This document shows, one piece after another, positions 24,779 through 33,597 of a stretch of 64,000 nt of DNA (its first letter is position 1; each line of letters begins with the position of its first letter). Origin of the DNA: CTSoil-043 sp963821235 (lineage in GTDB: Bacteria > Chloroflexota > Limnocylindria > Limnocylindrales > CSP1-4). The notes under the pieces are model-generated. The model was not told the origin of the DNA and did no database searches. It was given only the letters and a program-made list of their open reading frames with translations. The translations under genes were made by a program, and so were the position numbers. The DNA is taken from NCBI GenBank assembly GCA_963821235.1, contig CAWGCS010000001.1, positions 124,001 to 188,000 of the forward strand. The letters run 5' to 3'.

Positions 24779-25759
24779 TCAGGCCTCCAGGAGCGGCGGG
24801 GGCTCCGGCGCCCGCCGGCCGCCGGGGGGCGGGCCCAGCGGGGCGCGGCGCGAGACGAGGATGCCGGCGACGATGACGGCGCCGCCGAGGACCTGGCCGG
24901 CGAGGACCGGTTCGCCGAGGGTCACGGCGGCGAGGGCAACGGTCAGGGCGGGCACGAGCAGCTGCAGGTTGGCGACGCGGCTGGGGCCCACGAGGGCGAT
25001 GGCCCGGAAGATCACGACGTTGGCGAGCCCGCCCGCGACGATCCCCGAGTAGGCGACGGCGAGGAGGGCGGCGGGGGTGAGCCACGCCGTGCCAGCGTCC
25101 GCCAGCTGGACGCTGCCGGGAACGGCCATGACGACCGTCCCGGCGAGGATCGCCCAGGTCGTCAGGCGCAGCGGCGAGAGGGTAGCCAGGAGCGGGGCCG
25201 AGAGGGCCAGGTAGGAACCCCAGCAGACGGCCGCGGCGAGGGTCGCCAGGTCGCCGGCCCCGGTCGCCGCCAGGTCCAGCCCGCGGGCGGCCACCACGAG
25301 CACCACGCCGGCGAACCCGATCGCGGCGCCGGAGAACCGCGCCGGATGGGCGGTCTCGGTGCGGATCGCGATCGCAACGAGGGCCGTCCAGATGGGAGTC
25401 GTTGCCACGATGAGGGCCGAGGTCCCGGCCGTCGTGACGGTCAGGCCGGTGGCCCACAGGACCTGGTAGATGCCGAAGCCCATGCCGCCCAGCAGGGCGA
25501 CGGGGAGGACGGCCTGGCGGGGCAGGCCGATCGTGCCCTCGCGCCAGCGGAGGATGGCGAGGAGCACGAGCCCGGCGAGCGCGAAGCGGACGAAGGCGAA
25601 GCCGACCGGCGGGACGGTCGCGACGGCGTCCTTGACGATCACGAAGTTGGCCGCCCAGGCGACCATGACGACGACCGCCCCCGCCTCCGCGAGGCGGCGC
25701 GCATCCCGTCCGAGCATGGAAACGGCCCCGGCCGCCGTGTCCGGCGCCGGGGCCGCCAT
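24779..25759 (-). CDS. EamA/DMT-family permease
   Basis: The 326-residue protein has ten predicted membrane helices in two EamA repeats; motifs include VAWAANFVIVKDAV in helix 1, LWATGLTVTTAG and VCWGSYLALS at the start of the second repeat. These carriers usually export amino acids or metabolites. A Pro-rich tail follows residue 305. It is preceded at 13 bases by a tiny membrane-protein gene and followed at eight bases by a phosphatase, so it is operonic. It is one of three unrelated-position EamA genes in the window. Confidence 0.9.
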   Translation of the reverse strand: MAAPAPDTAAGAVSMLGRDARRLAEAGAVVVMVAWAANFVIVKDAVATVPPVGFAFVRFALAGLVLLAILRWREGTIGLPRQAVLPVALLGGMGFGIYQVLWATGLTVTTAGTSALIVATTPIWTALVAIAIRTETAHPARFSGAAIGFAGVVLVVAARGLDLAATGAGDLATLAAAVCWGSYLALSAPLLATLSPLRLTTWAILAGTVVMAVPGSVQLADAGTAWLTPAALLAVAYSGIVAGGLANVVIFRAIALVGPSRVANLQLLVPALTVALAAVTLGEPVLAGQVLGGAVIVAGILVSRRAPLGPPPGGRRAPEPPPLLEA

Positions 25760-25772
25760 CTCGCCGATGGGG

Positions 25773-25928
25773 TCAGACGCCTTCCTGCTCGAGCTCGAGG
25801 GCCTCCTCGTCGCTCTCCTCGGTCAGCTTGAGCCAGACGAAGAGCCCTGCGAGCACGACGAGCGGGATGACGACGGCAGCCGCGAGGAGGATCCCCAGGA
25901 TGGTCGCCAGGGTCTTGAACGCCTTCAT
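25773..25928 (-). CDS. 51-aa single-pass membrane protein
   Basis: The tiny protein has one strong helix (ILGILLAAAVVIPLVVLAGL, about residues 10-29) between a short basic N-terminus and an acidic tail of Glu/Asp. AAGGAG stands eight bases before the ATG at 25928, good evidence for translation. It lies between the 165-residue hypothetical gene (24 bases upstream) and the EamA gene (13 bases downstream) and may be an accessory subunit. I do not recognise a family. Confidence 0.7.
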   Translation of the reverse strand: MKAFKTLATILGILLAAAVVIPLVVLAGLFVWLKLTEESDEEALELEQEGV

Positions 25929-25952
25929 GGGCAGGTCTCCTTGTGCGATCGC

Positions 25953-26450
25953 CTACTGCCGGAGCTGCGGCGCTTCCGAGATCATCGCCTCGATGTCGTC
26001 CTTCGTGAACTCCGCCAGCGAGTGGTGCGCGCCCGTGGGGCCGACCGCGTGCAGGCGGACCACGAAAGCACCGCCCTGCTCGAAGAAGAAGATGTCGTGC
26101 GGGCGCTGGCTGTCCATCCACCGCCCCAGGACACGGAACGACTTCTCATAATAGCCCGCCCTCGACCAGGCGGACGGCTCGGCCGCCTCGGCGCCGCGGC
26201 GCGCCACCGCCTCGTCCATGAAGCGGGCGATGTCCTCGTCGAGGAAGGTCAGGGTCTCCTTGACCTGGTGGCCGATCGCCTCCGACCAGGTGCCGGTCGT
26301 GCCGCCCTCGATGACGAGGCCCTGGACGATGAAGCCGTCGGGCGCCTCCACGAGGAGGACGTCCTTCATCCCCCGCTGGTCGAGGAACGCCCCGATCGAG
26401 CGCAGGACCTCCTCGAAGTCCTGCCGCGGGCTCCCCTCGTAGATGCGCAT
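25953..26450 (-). CDS. hypothetical soluble protein, 165 aa
   Basis: The protein is not recognised. It is well composed, without membrane segments: an N-terminal alpha/beta part (IGAFLDQRGMKDVLLVEAPDGFIVQGL) and a C-terminal part with YYEKSFRVLGRWMDSQRP, HDIFFFEQGGAFVVRL and an acidic helix. The ATG at 26450 follows GGGGGAGG. It starts 43 bases after the ABC permease stop, so co-transcription with the exporter is likely. Its shape would fit a small regulatory or cytosolic accessory protein; nothing more can be said. Confidence 0.75.
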   Translation of the reverse strand: MRIYEGSPRQDFEEVLRSIGAFLDQRGMKDVLLVEAPDGFIVQGLVIEGGTTGTWSEAIGHQVKETLTFLDEDIARFMDEAVARRGAEAAEPSAWSRAGYYEKSFRVLGRWMDSQRPHDIFFFEQGGAFVVRLHAVGPTGAHHSLAEFTKDDIEAMISEAPQLRQ

Positions 26451-26493
26451 CACGCCTCCCCCGGCCCGCCCCCGTGCGGGACGATGTCCGTCC

Positions 26494-27402
26494 TCAGCTC
26501 CCGGTCGTCTGGTCGATGAGCCCGCGCTCTCGGGCGATACGCTCGAAGGCGCGAAAGACCGCCCAGCTGCCGAGTGTAAGCACGGCGGTGGAGGCGCACA
26601 AGGCGAGGATGACCTGAACGTCGGAGATGTCGGCCATGAGCCCCTGCGTGGGGACACCGAGGATCGCCCGCCGCGCGCCCTCCAGCCACCAGGTCGTCGG
26701 CAGCGCGAGCGCGACAGGCTGGAGGGCCCCGGGCAGGACGTCGAGCGGGAAGATCGCCCCGGAGAGGAGGTAGAGCCCGCCGGCGATCGCCTCCGGGTAG
26801 CTCCACGCCTCGCGGCGGATCGTCAGGCAGAGCCCGGCGACGGCCAGGCCCAGGGCGACCACCGCCGCCAGGCCGATCGCCATCGACGCGACGAAGAGCG
26901 GCCAGTCGATCGCGCCGAGGTCGATGCGCACGCCCAGGACGACGATCCCCACGATCATCGTCACGAGGAAGCCGGCCGCCGCCGTCCCGAGCTGGGCCAT
27001 CGCCCGCCCGACGAGGAACGGCAGGAATCGGGCCGAGCTCACCACCACGTACTTGAGCATCCGGTATCGCTCGCGGTCGTCGAGGACGGCCCACACGAAG
27101 CCGGACATGCCGCCGCCCACGAACGTCCAGCAGGCGCTGCCCACGATGAGGAAGCCCAGGTAGTCCTGGCGGCCGCCGCCGGCCACCAGCCAGACGATGG
27201 CCACGAGGACCAGGACGGCACCGACCGGCCGGGCGATCGAGTAGACGGCGAAGAGGAACGGGTCGGTCCAGTTGGACTCGATCTCCCATCCCAGGCGGGC
27301 GCCCGTCGTGAAGGAGCGCCAGGCGCTCGTGCCGTGGCGGGCGGCAGGGCTGCCCGGCATCCCGGCCCGATGGCCGTGGCGGTCGACGACGCGGGAGGTC
27401 AT
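26494..27402 (-). CDS. ABC-2 type transporter permease
   Basis: The 302-residue protein has six predicted membrane helices, with WEIESNWTDPFLFAVYSIARP before helix 1 and a typical second half, EAIAGGLYLLSGAIFPLDVLP. It would pair with the permease at 27413 and the ATPase at 28306 to form an exporter of a drug, lipid or polysaccharide-type molecule; the substrate is not predictable. The ATG at 27402 is chosen within a frame open to 27477 because it follows gaggga and starts ten bases after the preceding stop. Confidence 0.85.
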   Translation of the reverse strand: MTSRVVDRHGHRAGMPGSPAARHGTSAWRSFTTGARLGWEIESNWTDPFLFAVYSIARPVGAVLVLVAIVWLVAGGGRQDYLGFLIVGSACWTFVGGGMSGFVWAVLDDRERYRMLKYVVVSSARFLPFLVGRAMAQLGTAAAGFLVTMIVGIVVLGVRIDLGAIDWPLFVASMAIGLAAVVALGLAVAGLCLTIRREAWSYPEAIAGGLYLLSGAIFPLDVLPGALQPVALALPTTWWLEGARRAILGVPTQGLMADISDVQVILALCASTAVLTLGSWAVFRAFERIARERGLIDQTTGS

Positions 27403-27412
27403 CGTCGGTCCC

Positions 27413-28309
27413 TCACTGCCAGCGGGCCATGAGGCGCCCTTCGGCCCGGGCCCGCCGCTCGAAATAGGCGAGGGCAACCCGGGCGAGGATCAGGAAGACG
27501 ATCGCCATGACGACGAGGATCGCCGCCTCGGCCTCCGGCGGCAGGACACCCATGTCGGCGACCTGGGTGAAGGTGAGCTGGCGGATGGCGTCGAGGCCCA
27601 CCGCGAGCGGCAGGAGGCCGATGGCGAGGCCGGCGAGCGGACCCAGAACCTTCACCGGGGCGTAGAGGCCGCCCAGGAAGTAGACCGGCTCCTGGAAGAG
27701 GTTGGCGAGGTGCCACGCCTCGCGACCCCAGAACAGGAAGAGACTGGCCATCAGCATCCCCAGGCCGTACAGCGCGACGAGCGTCAGGAGGAAGACGGAC
27801 GCCAGGAGCAGCCACTGGTCGATGGCGTACTGGACGCCGAACAGCAGGGAGCCCACGGCCACGATCACGACCGCCCGGGTCCCGCTCATGTAGAGCCCGC
27901 CGACGGCCATGCCGACGAGGATGCTCATGAGGTTGATCGGCGCCGTGAAGTAGATCTCCAGGTTGCCCTCGCCGCGGTCCCAGTAGAGCTGGGCGCCCAT
28001 CGCCCACAGGACGTTGAGCCAGAAGGCGGTCATCGCCCCGCCGAGGACGGCGAAGCCGATGTAGGCCTCGGGGGCCTGCAGCGCCCGGTAGACGAGGACG
28101 AAGGCGCAGGTGGAGAGGAAGGGGAGGGCGATCTCGAAGAAGACCCACGACTTCTCGCGGAGGCTGCCGCGGACGCGCGGGTAGGCCCGCCCGGTCACCG
28201 CCCGCAGGTTGGTGGCGAGGATCCGGCGGGGGCTCCACGCGGAAGCCTCGCCCGGGTTCGCGGCCGGGTGGTGGGCGTAGGCGCCGGGAAGCCGGCCGGC
28301 CGCGCTCAC
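27413..28309 (-). CDS. ABC-2 type transporter permease
   Basis: The 298-residue protein has an N-terminal cytoplasmic arm (ILATNLRAVTGRAYPRVRGS) and six helices, with the interfacial segment WDRGEGNLEIYFTAPINLMSI-type region and FLGGLYAPVKVLG near the end of the core. It overlaps the ATPase gene by four bases (start 28309, stop 28306), so the two are translationally coupled. Sequence differs from the second permease, implying a heterodimeric channel. Confidence 0.88.
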   Translation of the reverse strand: MSAAGRLPGAYAHHPAANPGEASAWSPRRILATNLRAVTGRAYPRVRGSLREKSWVFFEIALPFLSTCAFVLVYRALQAPEAYIGFAVLGGAMTAFWLNVLWAMGAQLYWDRGEGNLEIYFTAPINLMSILVGMAVGGLYMSGTRAVVIVAVGSLLFGVQYAIDQWLLLASVFLLTLVALYGLGMLMASLFLFWGREAWHLANLFQEPVYFLGGLYAPVKVLGPLAGLAIGLLPLAVGLDAIRQLTFTQVADMGVLPPEAEAAILVVMAIVFLILARVALAYFERRARAEGRLMARWQ

Positions 28310-29337
28310 GAGGCGCCTCCGGCCGCCACCACCGCCTCGTCGTCCTCGGCGAGGCCGCGGCCAACCAGCTCCACGAAGACGTCCTCCAGCGTCGGCTCCG
28401 ACTTGGCGAGCCCCCGCAGGCGCACCCCGGCGGACGCCAGGGCCGCCACGACCCCGGCCAGGGCGCCGTCGTCGGCGAGGGCCAGGCTCACGGTGACGCC
28501 GTCGGCCCCGCCGTCGGCGCCCGTCGCCGAGAGGGCCGCCGACAGGACGCCCGGGAGGCGGGCCAGGGCGGCGGTCCCGTCCGGGAGGCGGTCGACCTCG
28601 ATCCGGAAGATCGACTCCTTCTGGACCCGCCGCTTCAGCTCGACCGGCGTGCCCAGGGCCAGGATCCGGCCGCGGTCCACGATCGCGACCCGGTCGCAGA
28701 GCTCGTCGGCCTCGGCCATGTAGTGGGTCGTCAGGAGTGCCGTCCGCCCCGGCACGGCCGCCCGCCAGTTGCGGAAGTGCTCGCGCACGTCGCGCGCCGC
28801 CCCGACGTCGAGACCCAGGGTGGGCTCATCGAGGAACAGGATCCACGGATCGTTGACCAGGCCGCGGGCGAGGTTGAGCTTCTGGCGCTGGCCCGTCGAC
28901 AGCGAGCTGACGCGCTGCAGGCGCTGCTCCGCGAGGCCGACGAGCTCGATGAGCTCGTCCGTGCGCCGCCACCCCTCCCGGGTGCCGAGGCCGTAGAACT
29001 GGCTGAACATCCAGAGCTGCTCGCGGACGGTGAGGATGCCGTACCCGGACTGCTCGCCCCCCGAGACCATGTTCATGACCCGGCGGATCCGGGCCGTCTC
29101 GTCCACGACGTCGAAGCCGGCCACCCTGGACGTCCCCGAGGTCGGCAGGAGGAGGGTCGTGAAGATCTTGATGAGCGTCGTCTTGCCGGCCCCGTTTGGT
29201 CCCAGCAGGCCGAACAGCTCGCCGGCGGGAATCTCGAGGTCGACCCCGTCGAGGGCCGTGACGGGGTTCGGCTTCGCCTTGTAGATGCGGCGGAGGGCGT
29301 GCGCCTCGATGGCGGCGCCGGGCGTGGCGGCGGGCAT
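28306..29337 (-). CDS. ABC transporter ATP-binding protein (exporter type)
   Basis: The 343-residue ATPase drives the ABC-2 exporter. It shows Walker A LLGPNGAGKTT near 44-54, a Q-loop region, signature LSTGQRQKLNLARG, Walker B ILFLDEPTLGLD and switch His in LLTTHYMAEADELCDR. A C-terminal extension of about 100 residues with an ACT-like alternating fold is common in DrrA/NatA-type ATPases. GGGAG lies four bases before the ATG at 29337. It is the second gene of a likely operon begun by the lipoprotein at 30367, separated by 127 bases that hold a tandem repeat. Confidence 0.94.
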   Translation of the reverse strand: MPAATPGAAIEAHALRRIYKAKPNPVTALDGVDLEIPAGELFGLLGPNGAGKTTLIKIFTTLLLPTSGTSRVAGFDVVDETARIRRVMNMVSGGEQSGYGILTVREQLWMFSQFYGLGTREGWRRTDELIELVGLAEQRLQRVSSLSTGQRQKLNLARGLVNDPWILFLDEPTLGLDVGAARDVREHFRNWRAAVPGRTALLTTHYMAEADELCDRVAIVDRGRILALGTPVELKRRVQKESIFRIEVDRLPDGTAALARLPGVLSAALSATGADGGADGVTVSLALADDGALAGVVAALASAGVRLRGLAKSEPTLEDVFVELVGRGLAEDDEAVVAAGGAS

Positions 29338-29422
29338 GGTGCTCCCTGGATGGCCGCGACGTGGGCGGCGAGTGGGCAGCGAACGTCGAGGGTACTACGA
29401 CCGGGGACCGCTCGGCCACCGG

Positions 29423-29457
29423 CGGTCCGCGGGCGCCGGGCGGTCCGCGGGCGCCGG
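29423..29457. repeat. tandem repeat, two copies of cggtccgcgggcgccggg
   Basis: Two 17-18 base units stand head to tail (29423-29440, 29441-29457) in the gap between the lipoprotein stop and the ATPase start. Possible roles are a processing or pause site; chance slippage is equally likely. Confidence 0.5.
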
Positions 29458-29464
29458 CCGGGGC

Positions 29465-30367
29465 CTACTCGGCCGCGACCACGATGGCGTTGTTGCTCGT
29501 CCGCAGCTCGAGGGACGGCCCGCCGCTCCCGACCGTGCCCCGCAGCGAGCCCTTCGCGGCGGCACCGCCGGCATGGATCGAGAAGCCGTCGAGGGTGATG
29601 CCCGCGTTCGAGGTCTCGGCGTCGAGCTCGAACGAGGCGCCGGCCGGCAGGCGGACGGTGATCGAGCTGTTGGACGTGACCAGCCGCTGGGCGCCGTCAG
29701 AGAAGCTCCCGGCGAAGGTCACGTCGGCGTTGGAGGTCTCGGCGCGCACCGTCGCGTCGGTGGCGCGGATCGCGATCAGGCCGTTCGAGGTCTCGATGTC
29801 GAGCGGGCCGCCGCCATCGACCTCGACGTGCCCGTTGGAGGTTCGGACGGTCGCGCCGGCCGTCACGCCCACCAGGGTCACCGCCCCGTTCGAGGTCTGG
29901 ACCTCGACCGCACCCCCGATCCCGCTGGTGCTGACCGCGCCGTTCGAGGTGTGCAGGTCGAGGACGGCGTCCGCCGGAACCTCCACGACGGCGCTCGCGG
30001 AGCGATTGCCGGGCGAGGTCGGCCGGGGCATGTAGACGGCGGCCAGGACGATGGTCCCGTCCTCCTCGATGCGGCGGGTGACCGAGATCTCGGCTCGGTC
30101 GGCCGCGGCCTCGGACTGGCTCGCCCCGACCCCGCTCGTCTCCACGACGGCGTGGAACGTCCCCGCGGCCCCCGCCCGGACCTCGATCGGGCCGTTGAAC
30201 ATCTCGACCCGGAACCTGACCCGGGCGACCCAGGCCGGGATCGGCTCGTCGATGGTGGTGACGCCCGTCGACTTCACGCTGAACGGCCCGTCGGCGGCGC
30301 AGGCCGCGAGCGCGGCGACGAGGAGCAGCGCCCCGAAGGCGGCGAGAGAGCGGCGGATGGTGGGCAC
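29465..30367 (-). CDS. DUF4097-like beta-solenoid lipoprotein
   Basis: The 300-residue protein has a lipoprotein signal peptide with lipobox LAAC (Cys near 23). After an Ig-like first part, the chain turns into a repeating strand pattern with TSNG/TSNA at roughly 18-22 residue steps: LHTSNGAVSTSG, VQTSNGAVTLVG, VRTSNGHVEVDG, IETSNGLIAIRA, AETSNADVTFAG, VTSNSSITV. This is the stacked right-handed beta-helix seen in DUF4097 proteins, with asparagine ladders. It would sit on the outer face of the membrane. The GTG at 30367 has AGAGGA eight bases upstream. Its place ahead of the ABC exporter suggests an envelope function; no ligand is evident. Confidence 0.85.
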   Translation of the reverse strand: MPTIRRSLAAFGALLLVAALAACAADGPFSVKSTGVTTIDEPIPAWVARVRFRVEMFNGPIEVRAGAAGTFHAVVETSGVGASQSEAAADRAEISVTRRIEEDGTIVLAAVYMPRPTSPGNRSASAVVEVPADAVLDLHTSNGAVSTSGIGGAVEVQTSNGAVTLVGVTAGATVRTSNGHVEVDGGGPLDIETSNGLIAIRATDATVRAETSNADVTFAGSFSDGAQRLVTSNSSITVRLPAGASFELDAETSNAGITLDGFSIHAGGAAAKGSLRGTVGSGGPSLELRTSNNAIVVAAE

Positions 30368-30440
30368 GGGGGATGTCCTCTGGTGGGCGCGATGGAGCCG
30401 ACGAGCAAGATGACCAGCTGGCCGGCCGGCCGGCAGCCGG

Positions 30441-31412
30441 TCAGCTGCGCGCCAGCGCCACGGCGAGACGACCGGCGACCCGGGCGTCGTTGATGATGAG
30501 GGCGGTGTTGGCCCGAACGGACCTGCCGTCGGTCAGGTCCGCGATCCGCCGGAGGACCCAAGGTGTGAGCGCCGGCCCGTGCACCCCGGCCGCCTCCGCC
30601 TCCGCGGTGGCCCGGGCGATCGCCACTCGAGCCTCCGCCAGCGACAGCTCGTCGGCGGCCGGGACCGGCACGCAGACAAGGACGCCGGTACCCAGCAGCC
30701 CGAGGTGCAGCGCCACGAGCGCGGCCGCGGCCGCCTCGTCGGGGACCGATTGGGGGGCCAGGATCCCGGAACTCCGTGAGAAGAACCCGGGCAGCTCATC
30801 GCTGCCGACGGCGACGACCGGGACGCCGCGCGACTCGAGGAGCTCCAGCGTGGCGGGGACGTCCAGGATCGCCTTGGGACCGGCGCAGACGACGGCGACC
30901 GGCGTCCGGGCCAGCTCGTCGAGATCGACCGAGACGTCGAGGCTCGGCGGCCGGAGCCGGTTGTCCGGGCCGACCGACGGCTCGAACGCACCGAGGTGGA
31001 CGCCGCCGATCCCGCCGGTGGCGAAGACGCGGATCCCCGCGACGTCGGCCGCGAGCATCGTCGCGGAGACGGTGGTCGCCCCCCAGCCGCCGGAGGCGAG
31101 CGCCCCCGCCAGCGTCGGGCGGGCGACCTTGCGGACGCCCGCGCTCGTCGCCAGCGCCTCCAGGCCGGTGGCGTCGAGGCCGACGAGGATCCGCCCGTCC
31201 CGGATGGCCACCGTCGCCGGGACCGCGCCGCTCTCGCGGACAGCGGCCTCGGACGCTGCCGCCACCTCGACGTTCTGCGGGTGCGGCAGGCCGTGGCTGA
31301 TGAGCGTCGACTCGAGGGCGACGACCGGACGCCCGGCCGCCAGCGCGGCCGCCACCTCCGGCGAGACGTCGAGGCGGGCGCGGAGGGCGGTGCGACGGCT
31401 GTCGGCGAGCAT
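30441..31412 (-). CDS. psuG: pseudouridine-5'-phosphate glycosidase
   Basis: PsuG splits pseudouridine 5'-phosphate into uracil and ribose 5-phosphate. The 323-residue protein has the family hallmarks: VALESTLISHGLPHPQN near residues 31-47, GATTVSATM, FATGGIGGVH (about 130-139) and a catalytic-lysine segment VVCAGPKAILD. The ATG at 31412 lacks a Shine-Dalgarno; TACGAT ends six bases before it. A PfkB kinase 2.7 kb away could supply the phosphorylated substrate. Together they would salvage RNA-derived pseudouridine. Confidence 0.93.
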   Translation of the reverse strand: MLADSRRTALRARLDVSPEVAAALAAGRPVVALESTLISHGLPHPQNVEVAAASEAAVRESGAVPATVAIRDGRILVGLDATGLEALATSAGVRKVARPTLAGALASGGWGATTVSATMLAADVAGIRVFATGGIGGVHLGAFEPSVGPDNRLRPPSLDVSVDLDELARTPVAVVCAGPKAILDVPATLELLESRGVPVVAVGSDELPGFFSRSSGILAPQSVPDEAAAAALVALHLGLLGTGVLVCVPVPAADELSLAEARVAIARATAEAEAAGVHGPALTPWVLRRIADLTDGRSVRANTALIINDARVAGRLAVALARS

Positions 31413-31418
31413 GGGCTG

Positions 31419-31424
31419 ATCGTA
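31419..31424 (-). promoter_or_regulatory. leaderless-type -10 TACGAT, psuG
   Basis: TACGAT ends six bases before the ATG; the spacer cagccc has no ribosome site. It is back to back with the peptidase promoter at 31539. Confidence 0.55.
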
Positions 31425-31538
31425 CCGTCGCCCCGCCCGCACCGCCGGGCCGCCCGTGCCGCCCGCTCGCGATGCGTGAGCCGAGCGTGGGCCCAGCCCG
31501 GCGCGCGCGACGGGCGCCTGCAGGCGCGCGCGGCGGGC

Positions 31539-31544
31539 TACGCT
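31539..31544 (+). promoter_or_regulatory. leaderless-type -10 TACGCT, S9 peptidase
   Basis: TACGCT is followed by gtcgcc and then the ATG at 31551. No Shine-Dalgarno is present. Confidence 0.55.
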
Positions 31545-31550
31545 GTCGCC

Positions 31551-33584
31551 ATGGCTCGAGAGATCACGCCCGCGGCCCTGATCCGTCGCCAGGTCGTCCT
31601 CGAGGAGCACGACCCGCTGCCCGACGGGAGCGGCGCCGTCGTGGTACGACGCTTCGTCCACGGCGAGACCTACCGCTCGCACCTCCACCTCGTCGCCTTC
31701 CGCGGTCGCGGGGGGACGTCCCCGACCCGCCAGCTCACGGCCGGCGTCGTTCGCGACACGAGCCCCCGGGTCGCTCCGGACGGGCGCCGGGTGGCGTTCC
31801 TGCGCTCCTTCCCCGACGACCCCGAGCGCCCCGTCACCGTGATGGTCCAGGCCCTCGACGGCGGCGAGCCGTGGACGCTGTGGGCACCGCAGCACGGCGT
31901 CTCGGAGATCGCCTGGTCGCCCGACGGTCGCCGGATGGCCTTCGTCGCCGCCGCCACCGACGCTCGCTTCATCGTGGGGCCGGAGACGAAAGGCCGGGCG
32001 GTCACGGCCCGGCGGATCACCCGGGCCGACTGGCGCTGGGACGGCGTCGGGCATCGCGATCGCTGGGACCAGGTCTGGCTGGGCCCGGTCGGCGAGGGGG
32101 CGAGGCCCCGCCAGCTGACCCGCCACGAGGCGGACGCCAGGGGGATCGCCTGGGCGCCGGACGGCCGCTCGATCGCCTTCGCCGCCGATCCCCGCCCTGA
32201 CGCGGACGTTCGCCCGTGCCCCTCGATCTGGGTCGTGGCCGCGGCGGGCGGCGCGCCGGCCGAGGCCGTGCACCTCGCCGGCTACGCCGGCTCCCCGGCC
32301 TTCTCGCCGGACGGCCGGTGGCTCGCCTGCAGCGGCGTGGACGTCGCCGCTCCGACGGACGACGAGCAGCCGGGTCTCTTCGTCGCGGCGGCGGCGTCCG
32401 GCCCCGGCGGCCCCGCCCCGGCCATCGCGCTCGCGCCGGAGCTGGACCGCCCGGTCGGCGCCTGGAACGACACCGACCTCAACGGCTGGATGGCCGGCGC
32501 GCGCCCGGGACCGCTCTGGGCCACCCCGGACACGCTCGTCGCGCTGGTCAGCGAGGGCGGCCTCGTCCGGCCGTGGCGCTTCCCGGTGGACGCCGCGACC
32601 GGCTGCCCCGCCGGCGCCCCGCGGCGGATGGTCGACGGCGACGTCGCGGCGTGGACGCTCGGGGTCGAGGGGGGCGTCGTCTCCGTCGTCGCCACGGTGG
32701 ACGATCGGCCGATGGAGCTGCTGGTCCTCGACGGTGCCCGGCCGCGCCTGCGCGCCCGCACGGGCCTCGGGGGCTCCTGGCGCCGTGGCGCCCCCTGGCC
32801 GGCCATGCGCCGGGTCCTCGCCCCAGGGCCGGGCGGCCCCGTCGAGACGTGGGTCGTCTCGCCGGCGGACGCCGGCGAGACGCCGCTGCCCACGGTCGTC
32901 AACGTCCACGGCGGCCCGCTCGGCGCCTGGTCGCCGGCCCCCTCGATCGAGAACGTCCTCCTCGCCGCGCACGGCTACCGGGTCGTCCTGCCCAACATCC
33001 GGGGCTCGGCCGGCTACGGTCGGGCGTGGATCCGGCCGCAGCTCGGCGACTGGGGCGGCGTCGACGCCGCCGACGTCCTCGCCGCGGTGGACCACGTCGT
33101 CGGCCTGGGCCTGGCGGACCCGGATCGGCTCGGGATCCTCGGCCTCTCGTACGGCGGGTTCCTCGTCAACTGGCTCGTCGGCGCGGCACCCGACCGGTTC
33201 GCCGCCGCGGTCTCGGAGAACGGGGTCACCAACCAGGTCAACGGCTGGGCCAACTCCGACTCGGGCCCCGAGTACGACCGGGCGGCCCTCCTGGGCGACC
33301 CGTTCTCCGAGGAGGGCATCGCGGCCCTCTGGCGCCAGTCCCCGCTCCGCCACGTCGCCCGGATCCGGACCCCGCTCCTCATGCTCCAGGGCGAGGCGGA
33401 CCTGCGCTGCCCGGCGGCCGACAACGAGCAGCTCTTCATCGCCCTCCGCCACCTCGGCCGGAAGGTGGAGTACGTCCTCTACCCGGAGTCCTGGCACACC
33501 TACGCGATCACCGGGCGCCCCGACCGCCGGATCGACCGCAACGAGCGGGTCGTCGCCTGGTTCGATCGCTTCCTGAAGGGTTGA
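31551..33584 (+). CDS. S9-family prolyl oligopeptidase-like serine peptidase
   Basis: The 677-residue cytosolic peptidase has an N-terminal beta-propeller with TolB/WD-like blades (SPRVAPDGRRVAFLRS, EIAWSPDGRRMAFVA, GIAWAPDGRSIAFAAD, SPAFSPDGRWLACSG) and a C-terminal alpha/beta-hydrolase domain from about 430. The catalytic triad is readable: Ser533 in LGLSYGGF, Asp617 in QGEADLRCP and His649 in ESWHTY. NVHGGPLGAW forms the oxyanion loop. Such enzymes release N-acyl or dipeptide units from short peptides. It runs toward the GNAT gene, whose stop lies 13 bases away on the other strand. Confidence 0.95.
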   Translation: MAREITPAALIRRQVVLEEHDPLPDGSGAVVVRRFVHGETYRSHLHLVAFRGRGGTSPTRQLTAGVVRDTSPRVAPDGRRVAFLRSFPDDPERPVTVMVQALDGGEPWTLWAPQHGVSEIAWSPDGRRMAFVAAATDARFIVGPETKGRAVTARRITRADWRWDGVGHRDRWDQVWLGPVGEGARPRQLTRHEADARGIAWAPDGRSIAFAADPRPDADVRPCPSIWVVAAAGGAPAEAVHLAGYAGSPAFSPDGRWLACSGVDVAAPTDDEQPGLFVAAAASGPGGPAPAIALAPELDRPVGAWNDTDLNGWMAGARPGPLWATPDTLVALVSEGGLVRPWRFPVDAATGCPAGAPRRMVDGDVAAWTLGVEGGVVSVVATVDDRPMELLVLDGARPRLRARTGLGGSWRRGAPWPAMRRVLAPGPGGPVETWVVSPADAGETPLPTVVNVHGGPLGAWSPAPSIENVLLAAHGYRVVLPNIRGSAGYGRAWIRPQLGDWGGVDAADVLAAVDHVVGLGLADPDRLGILGLSYGGFLVNWLVGAAPDRFAAAVSENGVTNQVNGWANSDSGPEYDRAALLGDPFSEEGIAALWRQSPLRHVARIRTPLLMLQGEADLRCPAADNEQLFIALRHLGRKVEYVLYPESWHTYAITGRPDRRIDRNERVVAWFDRFLKG

Positions 33585-33597
33585 CCGCCCCGCCGGG

